Assembly: GCF_021245725.1 (NCBI RefSeq)
Contig: NZ_JAJGSX010000016.1
Span: 1 to 64,000 of the forward strand
Length of the DNA: 64,000 nt
Direction of reading: 5' to 3'
Source of the DNA: Pseudonocardia sp. TRM90224
GTDB lineage: Bacteria; Actinomycetota; Actinomycetes; Mycobacteriales; Pseudonocardiaceae
Below the pieces are notes generated by a model. That model made no database searches. It was not told the DNA's origin and saw only the letters and a list, made by a program, of their open reading frames with translations. The position numbers and the translations under genes are program-made. Below, in pieces: positions 32,820 to 41,216 of this stretch. The number at the start of each line of letters is the position of its first letter. Positions within the stretch are counted from its first letter, which is position 1.

Positions 32820-33671
32820 GTGGACCGTCCCGAGCTCGCCGCCGCACTGCGCACCTGGCGGGAGCGGCTGCGCCCAGCCGACGTCGGGCTGCCGGCGGGG
32901 GTGCGCCGGCGAACACCCGGCCTGCGGCGCGAGGAGGTGGCCGGGCTCGCCGGCGTCTCGGTCGACTACCTGACCCGGCTGGAGCAGGGCCGCGGGCCGC
33001 ACCCGTCCGAGGCGGTGCTCGGCGCGCTGGCCAGGGCGCTGCAGGTGACCGACGCCGAGCGCGAGCACCTGTTCCACCTCGCGGGCGCCCAGCCGCCGCT
33101 ACCGGGGCGGATCCGCAGCACGCCGCGGCCGAGCGTGCTGCGGATGCTCGACCGGTTCACCGACCTGCCCGCCCTGCTGCTCGACGCCAAGACCGACGTG
33201 ATCGCGTGGAACCCGATGGCGCTCGCGCTGCTCGGCGACATGTCGGCCGTCCCGCCGACCGAGCGCAACATCGCACGCACGGCGTTCCTGAACGGCAGCG
33301 CCCGCGTCGGGGCCGACGACGAGGAGCGCCGACGGCTCAACCGCGCGCTGGTCTCCGACCTGCGCCGGTCCGCCGCCCGCTACCCGGCCGACCCCGGTAT
33401 GCAGCGTCTGATCACCGATCTGCTGGCCGGCAGCCCCGAGTTCGCGCGGCTGTGGGAGCAGCGCAACCTGAACGTGCGCCACGGCGATCAGAAGCGGGTC
33501 CGGCACCCGCAACTCGGGCTCATCACGCTCGACTGCGACGTGCTGCACGTCCCGGAGGACGATCAGCGACTGATCGTCTACTCGGCCAGTCCGGGCAGTC
33601 ATGGCGCCCAATCGCTGGATCTGCTGCGTGTCGTCGGGCTGCAGGAGCTTTCGGCCGATCGGCTAGTCTGA
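32820..33671 (+). CDS. XRE regulator with MmyB-like ligand domain
   Basis: A 283-residue regulator starting at GTG 32820. The N-terminal HTH is preceded by R-R-T-P-G-L-R-R-E-E-V-A-G-L-A-G-V-S-V-D-Y and continues L-T-R-L-E-Q-G-R-G-P-H-P-S, the signature of this family. The C-terminal domain (about 105-270), with A-L-L-L-D-A-K-T-D-V-I-A-W-N-P-M-A, is MmyB-like and in MmyB binds a fatty-acid-like ligand. It is divergent from the SDR gene across a 101-bp spacer and probably regulates it. Confidence 0.9.
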   Translation: MDRPELAAALRTWRERLRPADVGLPAGVRRRTPGLRREEVAGLAGVSVDYLTRLEQGRGPHPSEAVLGALARALQVTDAEREHLFHLAGAQPPLPGRIRSTPRPSVLRMLDRFTDLPALLLDAKTDVIAWNPMALALLGDMSAVPPTERNIARTAFLNGSARVGADDEERRRLNRALVSDLRRSAARYPADPGMQRLITDLLAGSPEFARLWEQRNLNVRHGDQKRVRHPQLGLITLDCDVLHVPEDDQRLIVYSASPGSHGAQSLDLLRVVGLQELSADRLV

Positions 33672-33701
33672 CCCCTCCACTTGCGGAGGGGACGCAAGCT
33701 C

Positions 33702-34043
33702 ATGGCATCTGACCTGGCATTCGACGCGCTTGCGGATCCGGTCCGGCGGGAGATCCTCGGTGTGCTCGCCGAGCGCGAGGAGTGCAGCGCAGGCGAGCTG
33801 TCCAACGCGATCCACCGTGTCGGGCGCACTGCCGTGTCCAGCCACCTGCGGGTGCTGCGCACGGCCGGCCTGATCGCGGAGCGCCGGACCGGCCGATTCC
33901 GGTACTACTCGGTGGATCCGACCGGCCCCGCGCAGGACGTCATCCACCTCCTGCAGGAGCTGTTCCAGGGGTCGCTCGACGCGGCGAAGGTTGCTGCGGA
34001 GTCACTCGCCGACACGGGGGCCGACGACCGCAGAGCGATGTAG
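33702..34043 (+). CDS. ArsR-family regulator
   Basis: A 113-residue ArsR winged helix. ATG 33702 is preferred (GGAGGGG upstream) over an in-frame TTG at 33681. Features are A-L-A-D-P-V-R-R-E-I-L-G-V-L, then C-S-A-G-E-L-S-N-A-I, G-R-T-A-V-S-S-H-L-R-V-L-R-T-A-G-L-I and R-F-R-Y-Y-S-V-D. The set lacks the Cys metal site of metal-sensing ArsR proteins, as is usual for those paired with SRPBCC proteins. The last G of its stop codon is the first base of the next GTG. It likely controls this three-gene locus. Confidence 0.88.
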   Translation: MASDLAFDALADPVRREILGVLAEREECSAGELSNAIHRVGRTAVSSHLRVLRTAGLIAERRTGRFRYYSVDPTGPAQDVIHLLQELFQGSLDAAKVAAESLADTGADDRRAM

Positions 34044-35467
34044 TGGCCTACGTCGCCGTCTCGGCGGAGCAGCGCATCGACGCCCCGCCGGCTGCGGTGT
34101 TCGCGCTGTTCGGCGCCGACGCGGGGGCCGGCTGGCTCTTCGACGCGACCTGCGACAGGGTGGCGGTCGGCGCGGCGGTCACGCTGCGGGCACCGCTCGG
34201 CGGGCACCCGGTGGAGCTGCTCGGCCGGATCGCTGCCGTGCGGCCGCCGTCGACGATCGAGCTGCGGCTCGACCAGCCGTGGCGCGGGACGTTGCGGGTG
34301 CGCTTCGAGCCGGCCGGCGCGGGCACTCGCGTGCGGCTCACCGCCGGCCTCGACGACGACGGCTTGCGCTGGATGATGCGCCGCCGCGGCTACCGGGTGC
34401 CGGCCGAACCCACCGGCGGCGCGCACGCCGTAGGCCTGCTGACCAGCAAGTCCGGCAGCGGGAGCGTGTTCTCCGCGGCGTCGGAGGGCCTCGCCGCGAT
34501 GGCCGTCGAGGAGATCAACGCCGAGGGCGGGATCCACGGCCAGCCGGTGCGGCTCGTCGTCGGCGACGATGCGACCGACCCCGCTGTCGGAACGCTCGAA
34601 GCGTGGCGCCTGGTGCACGCCGGCTGCCGGTCGATCATGGCCGCCACGACGTCGGCGACGTTCGAGCGGGTGTCGAACGAGCTGCGCGGCTGCGCGACGC
34701 TGCTGGTGCAGACCGTGATGAACGAGGGCGGGCTCGGCGGTGGCCTGCGGGTCCAGCTGGGCGAGCGGCCGGCCGACCAGCTGCGGGCCGCGATCGGCCC
34801 GATGATGGACGCGGCCGGCGGGCGGCGGTGGTTCCTCGCCGGCAACGACTACGTGTGGCCGCACGTCGTGCACGGCAAGGCGCGGTCGCTCGTCGCCGAG
34901 CACGGCGGCACGGTGGTCGGCGAGCGGTTCGCCCACCTCGGTACCCGCGACTTCACCCCGCTCGTCGAGGCCGTGCTCGCGTCCGGGGCCGACGTCGTGC
35001 TCTCGTCGTTCGTCGGTGCCGACCTGGTGACGTTCGAGCGCCAGTGCCACGAGATGGGCGTCCGGGCGCGGTGCCGGTCGCTGGCGCTCGCGCTCGACGA
35101 ACCCACCCGCGAGCGCATCGGGGCGGCCGCCGCGCCGGGGCTGTGGGGTGTCGCCGGCTACTTCGCGGAGCTGCCCGGCGCGACGAACGCGGCGTTCCTG
35201 AGCCGCTACCGCGAGATGCACGGGCCGTTCGCGCCGCCCGTCTCGACGATCTCCGAATCGGTGTACGAGGCGCTGCACCTCTACGCGGCGGCGGCGCGGC
35301 GGGCGCCGGACGACGACCCGGTCGGGGTGGCCCGCGAGCTGCGGCACGGGCGCGCCGACTTCCCCCGCGGCACGGTCACCGTCGACGGTCCGGAGACCGT
35401 GGCTCAGCGCCTCTACCTGGCCGAGGCCACGGCCGACGGATTCCTGGTGAGCCATCAGGTCCGGTAA
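34043..35467 (+). CDS. SRPBCC domain fused to AmiC/UrtA-like binding domain
   Basis: A 474-residue fusion with no signal peptide. Residues 1 to about 110 form an SRPBCC (AHSA1-like) module: V-S-A-E-Q-R-I-D-A-P-P-A-A-V-F-A-L-F, then P-P-S-T-I-E-L-R and G-T-R-V-R-L-T. Residues about 125-474 form a type I periplasmic-binding fold like AmiC or UrtA: H-A-V-G-L-L-T-S-K-S-G, then A-V-E-E-I-N-A-E-G-G-I-H-G and V-G-D-D-A-T-D-P. Cytosolic AmiC in Pseudomonas binds short amides and controls amidase expression. Here an amidase gene follows. ArsR is normally paired with a lone SRPBCC protein, so this fusion links the two designs. Confidence 0.8.
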   Translation: MAYVAVSAEQRIDAPPAAVFALFGADAGAGWLFDATCDRVAVGAAVTLRAPLGGHPVELLGRIAAVRPPSTIELRLDQPWRGTLRVRFEPAGAGTRVRLTAGLDDDGLRWMMRRRGYRVPAEPTGGAHAVGLLTSKSGSGSVFSAASEGLAAMAVEEINAEGGIHGQPVRLVVGDDATDPAVGTLEAWRLVHAGCRSIMAATTSATFERVSNELRGCATLLVQTVMNEGGLGGGLRVQLGERPADQLRAAIGPMMDAAGGRRWFLAGNDYVWPHVVHGKARSLVAEHGGTVVGERFAHLGTRDFTPLVEAVLASGADVVLSSFVGADLVTFERQCHEMGVRARCRSLALALDEPTRERIGAAAAPGLWGVAGYFAELPGATNAAFLSRYREMHGPFAPPVSTISESVYEALHLYAAAARRAPDDDPVGVARELRHGRADFPRGTVTVDGPETVAQRLYLAEATADGFLVSHQVR

Positions 35468-35549
35468 CCGCCAATATGCCAATGGTCGTTGACGCGTTCT
35501 TTCGCTACTCCATAGGGTCGCCATCGATTCCCCCGATCGAGGAGGCCGC

Positions 35550-37076
35550 ATGCCCGTCACGCCACCCGACCCGGCCGCGCTCGACCGTGCGGCGCAGCAG
35601 TACCGGCTCGGCCTGTCCTCGGCGGACCTCGAGGAGTTCAGCCCGCTCGTCGGCGGCCTCCTGAGCTCGTGGAACGCCGTCGAGGAGCTCTACGCAGCCA
35701 CTGTTCCGGAGGCACCGAAGCGCGAGTGGGAACGTCCGGCCGAGGCCGACAACCCCTACAACGCCTGGTACGTGACGTGCTCGGTCACCGAGACGGAGAG
35801 CGGCCCGCTCGCGGGGCGGACGGTCGCGGTCAAGGACAACACCGCCGTCGCCGGCGTGCCGATGATGAACGGCTCCTCGACGATCGAGGGGTACACCCCG
35901 CTGCGCGACGCCACCGTCGTCACGCGGCTGCTCGCCGCCGGCGCCACGATCGCGGGCAAGGCGGTCTGCGAGGACCTCTGCTTCTCCGGCGGCTCGCACA
36001 CCTCCCGCACCGGCGCGGTGCGCAACCCGTGGGACGAGACGCGCTCGGCCGGCGGCTCGTCCTCGGGGAGCGCGGCGCTCGTCGCGGGCGGTGTCGTCGA
36101 CCTCGCGACCGGCGGTGACCAGGGCGGATCGGTGCGGATGCCGGCCGCGTTCAGCGGCGCCGTCGGGCATAAGCCGACGTTCGGGCTCGTCCCGTACACC
36201 GGCGCGTTCCCGATCGAGCAGACGATCGACCACGTCGGCCCGATCACACGCACGGTCGCCGACGCCGCGCTGATGCTGAGCGTGATGGCCGGCCCCGACG
36301 GACTCGACCCGCGCCAACCACGTGACCTCGTGCCCGATGACTACGTCGCCGCGCTCGCCACTGGCGCGAACGGGCTGCGGATCGGTGTTGTGACCGAGGG
36401 CTTCGGCCACGCGAACTCCGATCAGGGCGTGGGCGACGCCGTGCGCGCGGCCGTCGAGACTCTGCGCGGTGCCGGGCTGTCGGCGGAGGACGTCTCGATC
36501 CCGTGGCACCTCCACGGCGCGAAGGTCTGGGACGTCATCGGCACCGAGGGCGTGCTGCGCCAGATGATCGACATGAACGGCTACGGGATGAACTGGAAGG
36601 GCCTGTACGACCCGGAGGTCATCGCCCACTACGGCGCGGCGTGGCGGAACGACCCCACCGAGTTCTCGGAGACCGTCAAGCTCGTCCTCCTGACCGGCGG
36701 GTACAGCCTCGAAACGCAGCACGGCCGGCACTACGCGATGGCACGCAACCTCGCCGTCGAGCTGAAGGCGGCCTACGACGCCGCGCTGGAGCGCTACGAC
36801 GTGCTCGTGATGCCGACCGTCCCGATCCAGGCCTCGACCCTGCCCGCACCGGACGCCTCGCGCACCGAGGTGATCGCGCGGGCGCTGGAGATGATCGCCA
36901 ACACCTGCGTCACCGATGTGACGGGCCACCCCGCGTGCTCGGTGCCCGCCGGGCTGGTGAACGGCCTCCCGACCGGGATGATGATCATCGGAAGGAGCTT
37001 CGACGACAGCACGGTGCTGCGGGTGGCGCACGCGTACGAGCAGGCGGTGGGTGGGTTCCCGGCGCCGCCGCGGTAG
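35550..37076 (+). CDS. Amidase (amidase signature family)
   Basis: A 508-residue amidase. ATG 35550 has GGAGG just upstream. The Ser-cisSer-Lys triad is visible: Lys in V-A-V-K-D-N-T-A-V-A (about 95), and the Gly/Ser-rich G-G-S-S-S-G-S-A-A-L-V-A-G-G with D-L-A-T-G-G-D-Q-G-G-S-V-R-M-P (about 170-195). N-terminal helices and length match enantioselective amidases of Rhodococcus rather than the shorter GatA. It hydrolyses amides to acid and ammonia. It lies 82 bp downstream of the AmiC-like fusion, which probably senses its substrate. No nitrile hydratase is adjacent. Confidence 0.9.
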   Translation: MPVTPPDPAALDRAAQQYRLGLSSADLEEFSPLVGGLLSSWNAVEELYAATVPEAPKREWERPAEADNPYNAWYVTCSVTETESGPLAGRTVAVKDNTAVAGVPMMNGSSTIEGYTPLRDATVVTRLLAAGATIAGKAVCEDLCFSGGSHTSRTGAVRNPWDETRSAGGSSSGSAALVAGGVVDLATGGDQGGSVRMPAAFSGAVGHKPTFGLVPYTGAFPIEQTIDHVGPITRTVADAALMLSVMAGPDGLDPRQPRDLVPDDYVAALATGANGLRIGVVTEGFGHANSDQGVGDAVRAAVETLRGAGLSAEDVSIPWHLHGAKVWDVIGTEGVLRQMIDMNGYGMNWKGLYDPEVIAHYGAAWRNDPTEFSETVKLVLLTGGYSLETQHGRHYAMARNLAVELKAAYDAALERYDVLVMPTVPIQASTLPAPDASRTEVIARALEMIANTCVTDVTGHPACSVPAGLVNGLPTGMMIIGRSFDDSTVLRVAHAYEQAVGGFPAPPR

Positions 37077-37107
37077 CCGCGCGCTGGTTGCGGAGCGGGT
37101 CCGGGGG

Positions 37108-37164
37108 AGGGCAGGAAAGCCACTTTCCTGCCCTGTGAGGGCCTGAAAGTGGCTTTCCTGCCCT
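37108..37164. repeat. Family-3 palindrome (copy 1)
   Basis: The arms AGGGCAGGAAAGCCACTTTC and GAAAGTGGCTTTCCTGCCCT are perfect complements around a 17-bp loop. The left arm alone also folds (GGCAGGAAAG/CTTTCCTGCC with the following bases). It lies 31 nt after the amidase stop. Confidence 0.9.
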
Positions 37165-37207
37165 CACGTGCGGGACGCACACGTCGCGGCGTGCGGCACG
37201 CGCACGA

Positions 37208-37232
37208 TGCCGGGAAAGCCACTTTCCCGGCA
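37208..37232. repeat. Family-3 palindrome, short form (copy 2)
   Basis: TGCCGGGAAAG, a CCA centre and CTTTCCCGGCA form a 25-bp palindrome sharing the GGAAAGCCACTTTC core with copies 1 and 3. It lies 44 bp before the SMI1/KNR4 start. Confidence 0.85.
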
Positions 37233-37276
37233 CTCCCGACCGCCGGCTGTCGGGCTGCTCGACCACAATCGGCGTC

Positions 37277-37768
37277 GTGTTGATCCCACCAGGCCTGTTC
37301 GACGGTCCTCCTGCCGAACCGCCGCCGGACGACGCCCTCGTCCGGTCGATCGAGGCGGAGCTCGGCCGGGCGCTACCAGCGGCTTACGTCGAGCTCGCGC
37401 GCCAACACAACGGCGGCGAATTCGCGCGTACGGCCCACCCCGCCCCGTCGCGGACCTCATGGAGCGGGAACCACGTCGGGGTGTCGGCACTCGCGGCCAT
37501 CGGAAGGACCGCGTCCTTCAGCCTCTGCGGCGAGGTCGGCAGCGCGTTCTGGCCGTTCGAATGGGGATACCCCGACATCGGCGTGTACTTCGTGGACTGC
37601 CCGTCCGCCGGGCACGACATGATCGCCCTCGACTACCGGGACGGCGGCGAGCCGTGTGTGGTCCACGTCGACCAGGAGTGGGACTACCAGATCACCGTCC
37701 TCGCCCCCGACTTCGCGACCTTCATCGGCGGGCTCGTCGATGAGTCGGAGTTCGACGACTCGGACTGA
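37277..37768 (+). CDS. SMI1/KNR4-family (SUKH) protein
   Basis: A 163-residue protein starting at GTG 37277. The SUKH fold is indicated by the early I-E-A-E-L-G-R-A-L-P-A-A-Y-V-E-L (about 25-40), R-Q-H-N-G-G-E-F and the middle F-W-P-F-E-W-G-Y-P-D-I-G. D-M-I-A-L-D-Y-R-D-G-G-E-P-C-V-V-H-V-D (about 115-133) follows. In bacteria this superfamily often supplies immunity to polymorphic toxins, but solitary copies are common. No toxin gene is adjacent. It is bracketed by three family-3 palindromes, and the acidic tail ends in D-D-S-D. Confidence 0.85.
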   Translation: MLIPPGLFDGPPAEPPPDDALVRSIEAELGRALPAAYVELARQHNGGEFARTAHPAPSRTSWSGNHVGVSALAAIGRTASFSLCGEVGSAFWPFEWGYPDIGVYFVDCPSAGHDMIALDYRDGGEPCVVHVDQEWDYQITVLAPDFATFIGGLVDESEFDDSD

Positions 37769-37829
37769 CGCCGCTTGCACCCATTGGGCCCGGCCGCCCC
37801 GGTGGGTGCCGTGGTCAGCGCCGGCGAGG

Positions 37830-37882
37830 GTCAGGAAAGCCACTTTCATGCAACGTGGTTGCATGAAAGTGGCTTTCCTGAC
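37830..37882. repeat. Family-3 palindrome (copy 3)
   Basis: Perfect 25-bp arms begin GTCAGGAAAGCCACTTTCAT and are separated by only 3 bp. It lies between the convergent SMI1/KNR4 and LacI genes. A hairpin this perfect would be very stable in RNA on either strand. Confidence 0.93.
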
Positions 37883-37912
37883 GTCGCGGGAGGACCACCT
37901 CTCGGATGTCGG

Positions 37913-38935
37913 TCACCCCGGCGGCGCGGTCGTCTCCCGCACCACGAGCTCCGTTGCCAGCTCCAACCGGTGGGAGACGGGGTGGTTGCCCTCGATCCGC
38001 TGGGTGAGGACGCGGACGGCGGTGGCGCCCATCTCGCTGAGGGGCTGGGTCACCGAGGTCAGCGCGGGGGTCGACTGGCGGGCCTCGTACGTCCCGTCGA
38101 AGCCGACGACGCTCAGCCGCCGTGGCACACCGACGCCCCGGCGCCGCGCCTCTGCCATGACGCCCAGCGCGAGCCGGTCGTTGGCGCAGAACACCGCGGT
38201 GGGTGGGGTCGGGAGGTCCAGCAGCCGGCGTCCGGCCGTCTCGCCGAACGCCTTGCGGAACGAGCCGTGCGAAACCAGTTCGTCCGGCGCGGTGAGCCCG
38301 TGCGCGGAGAGCGCGGCGAGGAATCCGTGGAACCTGGCCTGGTTGCTGTCGGACCGTTCGGTGCCACCCACGAACGCGATCCGGGTGTGGCCGAGCGCGA
38401 TCAGGTGCTCGGCCGCCTCCCGGCCGCCCGCCCAGTTGGTCGCGCCGATGCTGGTGACGCCGGCCGGCGGCGGGTTCGCGAGGTCGACGACCACGATCGG
38501 CAGCCCGCGCTGCTCGAAGGGCCGCAGCAGCTCCTCCCGGTACGCCGACGTGCTGACGATCAGGCCGGACCGGCCGCCCTCCACCATCCGCTGCGCGCGC
38601 CCGGCCATGTCCTCGGCGGTGGCGTGCTCGCCGCCGGTCAGCCCGACGACGGCGTCGACGCCGAGCGCGGCCGTCTCGGTGATCACGCCCGAGAGCAGCG
38701 TCGTCGAGTAGGCCGAGTTGAGCGCGTCGACGAGCACGTCGATCACGAGCCCGGTGAGCCGCGGCTTGCGCTGCCCCGGTGAGCGGTACCCCGATTCGCG
38801 AAGCGCCGCGAGCACCCTGCTGCGCGTTCCGGACGCGACGTCGTCCCGGCCGTTGACCACCTTCGAGACCGTGGCCATCGACACACCTGTCCGTTCGGCG
38901 ATGTCGGCCAGCGTGGTCCGTGCAGTTCCGGGCAC
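37913..38935 (-). CDS. LacI-family regulator
   Basis: A 340-residue LacI regulator. Start at GTG 38935 (V-P-G-T-A-R-T), with AGGAAGGG about 8 nt upstream. The HTH is T-L-A-D-I-A-E-R-T-G-V-S-M-A-T-V-S-K-V-V-N-G (about 8-29). A type I periplasmic-like sugar-binding domain follows, with F-V-G-G-T-E-R, V-F-C-A-N-D-R-L-A-L-G-V and S-V-V-G-F-D-G. It is divergent from a Gfo/Idh/MocA dehydrogenase. Two candidate LacI operators lie between them. Confidence 0.9.
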   Translation of the reverse strand: MPGTARTTLADIAERTGVSMATVSKVVNGRDDVASGTRSRVLAALRESGYRSPGQRKPRLTGLVIDVLVDALNSAYSTTLLSGVITETAALGVDAVVGLTGGEHATAEDMAGRAQRMVEGGRSGLIVSTSAYREELLRPFEQRGLPIVVVDLANPPPAGVTSIGATNWAGGREAAEHLIALGHTRIAFVGGTERSDSNQARFHGFLAALSAHGLTAPDELVSHGSFRKAFGETAGRRLLDLPTPPTAVFCANDRLALGVMAEARRRGVGVPRRLSVVGFDGTYEARQSTPALTSVTQPLSEMGATAVRVLTQRIEGNHPVSHRLELATELVVRETTAPPG

Positions 38936-38952
38936 CGTCTTGCCCTTCCTGG

Positions 38953-38964
38953 CGAAAACTTTCG
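38953..38964. promoter_or_regulatory. Candidate LacI operator, site 1
   Basis: CGAAAACTTTCG has 5-bp arms CGAAA/TTTCG around AC. It lies 17 bp upstream of the LacI start and shares the CGAAA-N2-TTTCG pattern with site 2. It is suited to autoregulation. Confidence 0.65.
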
Positions 38965-39020
38965 AGGACTGCTGACCTTGCAGTTCGCCGGCATCGCCTG
39001 TCAAGGTTGAAGACAGGTGG

Positions 39021-39034
39021 TCGAAACTTTTCGA
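39021..39034. promoter_or_regulatory. Candidate LacI operator, site 2
   Basis: TCGAAACTTTTCGA has perfect 6-bp arms TCGAAA/TTTCGA around a CT centre. It lies 19 bp before the oxidoreductase start and 57 bp downstream of the first site. Even-length symmetric palindromes centred on a CG-rich half-site are typical of LacI proteins. Confidence 0.72.
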
Positions 39035-39053
39035 GCGATCGGCGGGAGATGCT

Positions 39054-40139
39054 GTGGGCCAGCGCGTGAAGGTCGGCATGGTCGGTGCGGGGAAGATCAG
39101 CGGTCAGTATCTCGAGACCCTCGCGGGGATCGACGCACTGGAGCTCGTTGCCGTCGCCGACATGGTGCCAGCCCGGGCAGCGGAGGTGGCGCAGCAGGTG
39201 CCCACCGCGCGGGCGCTCGGCCTCGACGAGCTGCTGGCCGCCGATGACGTGGAGCTCGTCCTCAACCTGACCGTGCCGCAGGCGCACGCCGAGGTCGCGC
39301 TGGCCGGGATCGCGGCCGGGAAGATGGTCTACGGCGAGAAGCCGCTCGCCGCGACGCTCGCGGAGGCGGCCGAGGTCGTCCGCGCGGCCGAGCTGGCCGG
39401 TGTGACGATCGGCTGCGCGCCCGACACCGTGCTCGGCACCGGCATGCAGTCGGCGCGCAAAGCCGTCGACGACGGGCTGGTCGGCACGCCGATCTCGGCG
39501 TCGGCGACGTTCATGAACCCCGGTCCGGAGCGGTGGCACCCCAACCCCGACTTCCTCTACGCGCCGGGCGGCGGGCCGCTGCTGGACCTCGGGCCGTACT
39601 ACGTCAGCGGGCTCGTCACGCTGCTCGGCCCGGTCGAGCGGGTGTTCGGCGCGGGCAGCCGCAAGCGCGACCACCGCGTCATCGGCTCGGGCCCGCGGGC
39701 CGGCGAGCTGATCCCGGTGCTCGTCGACACGCACGTCACGGGCGTGCTGGAGCATCGCGGTGGCGTGCTCTCCACCCTCGTCACGAGCTTCGACGCCGTC
39801 GGCACGCGGGCGTCGCGGATCGAGGTGCACGGCGATCGCGGCAGCCTGGTGGTGCCCGACCCCAACCGGTTCGACGGCGACCCCGAGATCCACCGGGCCG
39901 GCGGTGACGGCTGGGAGGTGCTGCCGCCTTCCGCCGGCTATCGCGACGCCGGACGCGGGGTGGGCATGCTCGACTTCACCTCGGGCGCGCCGCGCGCCGG
40001 CGGTGCGCTCGCGTACCACGTGCTCGAGGTGCTGGAGCGGGTGCTCGAGTCGGCCGCGAAGGGCGTCCGGGTCGACGTCACCAGCACGGTGGAGCGTCCG
40101 GAGCCCGTGCCCCTGCAGGACCTGCCCCGCCCCAGCTGA
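39054..40139 (+). CDS. Gfo/Idh/MocA-family NAD(P) oxidoreductase
   Basis: A 361-residue sugar or inositol dehydrogenase-like protein starting at GTG 39054. The Rossmann loop is V-G-M-V-G-A-G-K-I-S (about 7-16). Other family marks are N-L-T-V-P-Q-A-H (about 71), V-Y-G-E-K-P-L-A (about 90-97, with the family E-K-P) and the substrate region D-L-G-P-Y-Y-V-S-G-L (about 178). The substrate is probably a polyol or sugar, inferred from the divergent LacI regulator. The final A of its TGA stop is the first base of a family-1 palindrome. Confidence 0.88.
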   Translation: MGQRVKVGMVGAGKISGQYLETLAGIDALELVAVADMVPARAAEVAQQVPTARALGLDELLAADDVELVLNLTVPQAHAEVALAGIAAGKMVYGEKPLAATLAEAAEVVRAAELAGVTIGCAPDTVLGTGMQSARKAVDDGLVGTPISASATFMNPGPERWHPNPDFLYAPGGGPLLDLGPYYVSGLVTLLGPVERVFGAGSRKRDHRVIGSGPRAGELIPVLVDTHVTGVLEHRGGVLSTLVTSFDAVGTRASRIEVHGDRGSLVVPDPNRFDGDPEIHRAGGDGWEVLPPSAGYRDAGRGVGMLDFTSGAPRAGGALAYHVLEVLERVLESAAKGVRVDVTSTVERPEPVPLQDLPRPS

Positions 40140-40209
40140 AAGTTCCCCACCGTTTTGCCGACCTGCACGCCGTTCCGGCTGTGCAAGTAGGCAAAACGGT
40201 GGGGAAGTT
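40139..40209. repeat. Family-1 palindrome, variant B (copy 5)
   Basis: The element begins on the last base of the oxidoreductase stop codon and ends 2 nt before the convergent lipoprotein stop, so it is the whole intergenic region. Outer arms are AGTTCCCCACCGTTTTGCC / GGCAAAACGGTGGGGAAGTT. The inner arms ACCTGCAC and GTGCAAGT pair partially. Confidence 0.92.
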
Positions 40210-40211
40210 CG

Positions 40212-41216
40212 TCAGCCGGCGAGGAGCTTCGGCAGGTCGTCCAGCACGCGGGCGGCGCCGATCGGGCCGAGCCCGAGGAACCACACCTCGTCCTCGACGG
40301 GGCGGACATGGCCGGCCTTCACCGCGGGGATGGCACTCCAGAGCTGGCCGTTGACGACGCCGCCCTGGTCGGTCGCCGTCGGCGGCCCGTAGCTGGAGTA
40401 GAAGATCCAGTCGGCGTTCGCATCGCCGATCCGCTCGGTGGACACCTCGACCGCGAGCTCGTTGATGTCCTGGTTCGGCGGCCTGGCCAGCCCGACGTCA
40501 CGCAGGATGACGCCGATGAACGACAGGTTGCCGTAGAGGCGGATCCGGCCGGGCATGAACCGGACGAGCGAGATCGTCGGCTTGCCCTGCAGCGTCGCCT
40601 TCACCTGGTCGGCATGGCGCTGGTACTCGTTGAGCACCTCGACGGCCTTCGTCTCCTCGCCGAGCGCGGCGCCGACGAGCAGAACGTTCTCCTTCCACGG
40701 GAACCCCGGCCGGATGGAGAGCACGGTCGGTGCGATCGCGGAGAGCTTGTCGTAGAGCTGGTCGACGCGCAGCTTGCTGCCGAGGATCAGGTCGGGTGCG
40801 GCCTTGGAGATGGCCTCGAGGTTGAGCGCGTTCTGCTCGCCGATCGTCGGGATGCCGGCGACCTTGTCGAGCAGGTACGACGGCTGCGTGCCGTTCAGCG
40901 TGGCGGTCGCCACCGGGGTGATGCCGAGCGCGAGCACCTGGTCGAGCTCGCCGCTGTCGAGCACGACGACGCGCTGCGGCTTCTTCTCCAGCGTCGTCGT
41001 CCCGCGCGCGTGGGTGATGGTGCGCGGGAAGACGCCCGCAGCGGCGTCGGTGCCGAGCTTCGCGGTCTCCTGGTCGGCGGTCGCGAACAGGCGCCCGCCG
41101 GTGGCGACATCGGTGTTGCCAACCCCCGTGTCGGGACGCGCCGTGCCCGCGCAACCGGCCGTCAGCGTCAGTGCGAGCACGGCGCCGACCAGCGGCGCAA
41201 CCCATCGTCGTGGCAT
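40212..41216 (-). CDS. Ferric-siderophore ABC substrate-binding lipoprotein
   Basis: A 334-residue FecB/FepB-type binding protein. The signal peptide ends in the lipobox L-T-A-G-C (Cys near 22). The two-lobed core contains P-Q-R-V-V-V-L-D-S-G-E-L-D-Q-V-L-A-L-G-I (about 80-100), P-D-L-I-L-G-S (about 143) and a long helix linking the lobes. It probably captures ferric siderophore at the outer face of the membrane and passes it to a permease that is not in this window. The ATG is immediately preceded by an iron box with no Shine-Dalgarno sequence, so translation may be leaderless. Confidence 0.9.
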   Translation of the reverse strand: MPRRWVAPLVGAVLALTLTAGCAGTARPDTGVGNTDVATGGRLFATADQETAKLGTDAAAGVFPRTITHARGTTTLEKKPQRVVVLDSGELDQVLALGITPVATATLNGTQPSYLLDKVAGIPTIGEQNALNLEAISKAAPDLILGSKLRVDQLYDKLSAIAPTVLSIRPGFPWKENVLLVGAALGEETKAVEVLNEYQRHADQVKATLQGKPTISLVRFMPGRIRLYGNLSFIGVILRDVGLARPPNQDINELAVEVSTERIGDANADWIFYSSYGPPTATDQGGVVNGQLWSAIPAVKAGHVRPVEDEVWFLGLGPIGAARVLDDLPKLLAG

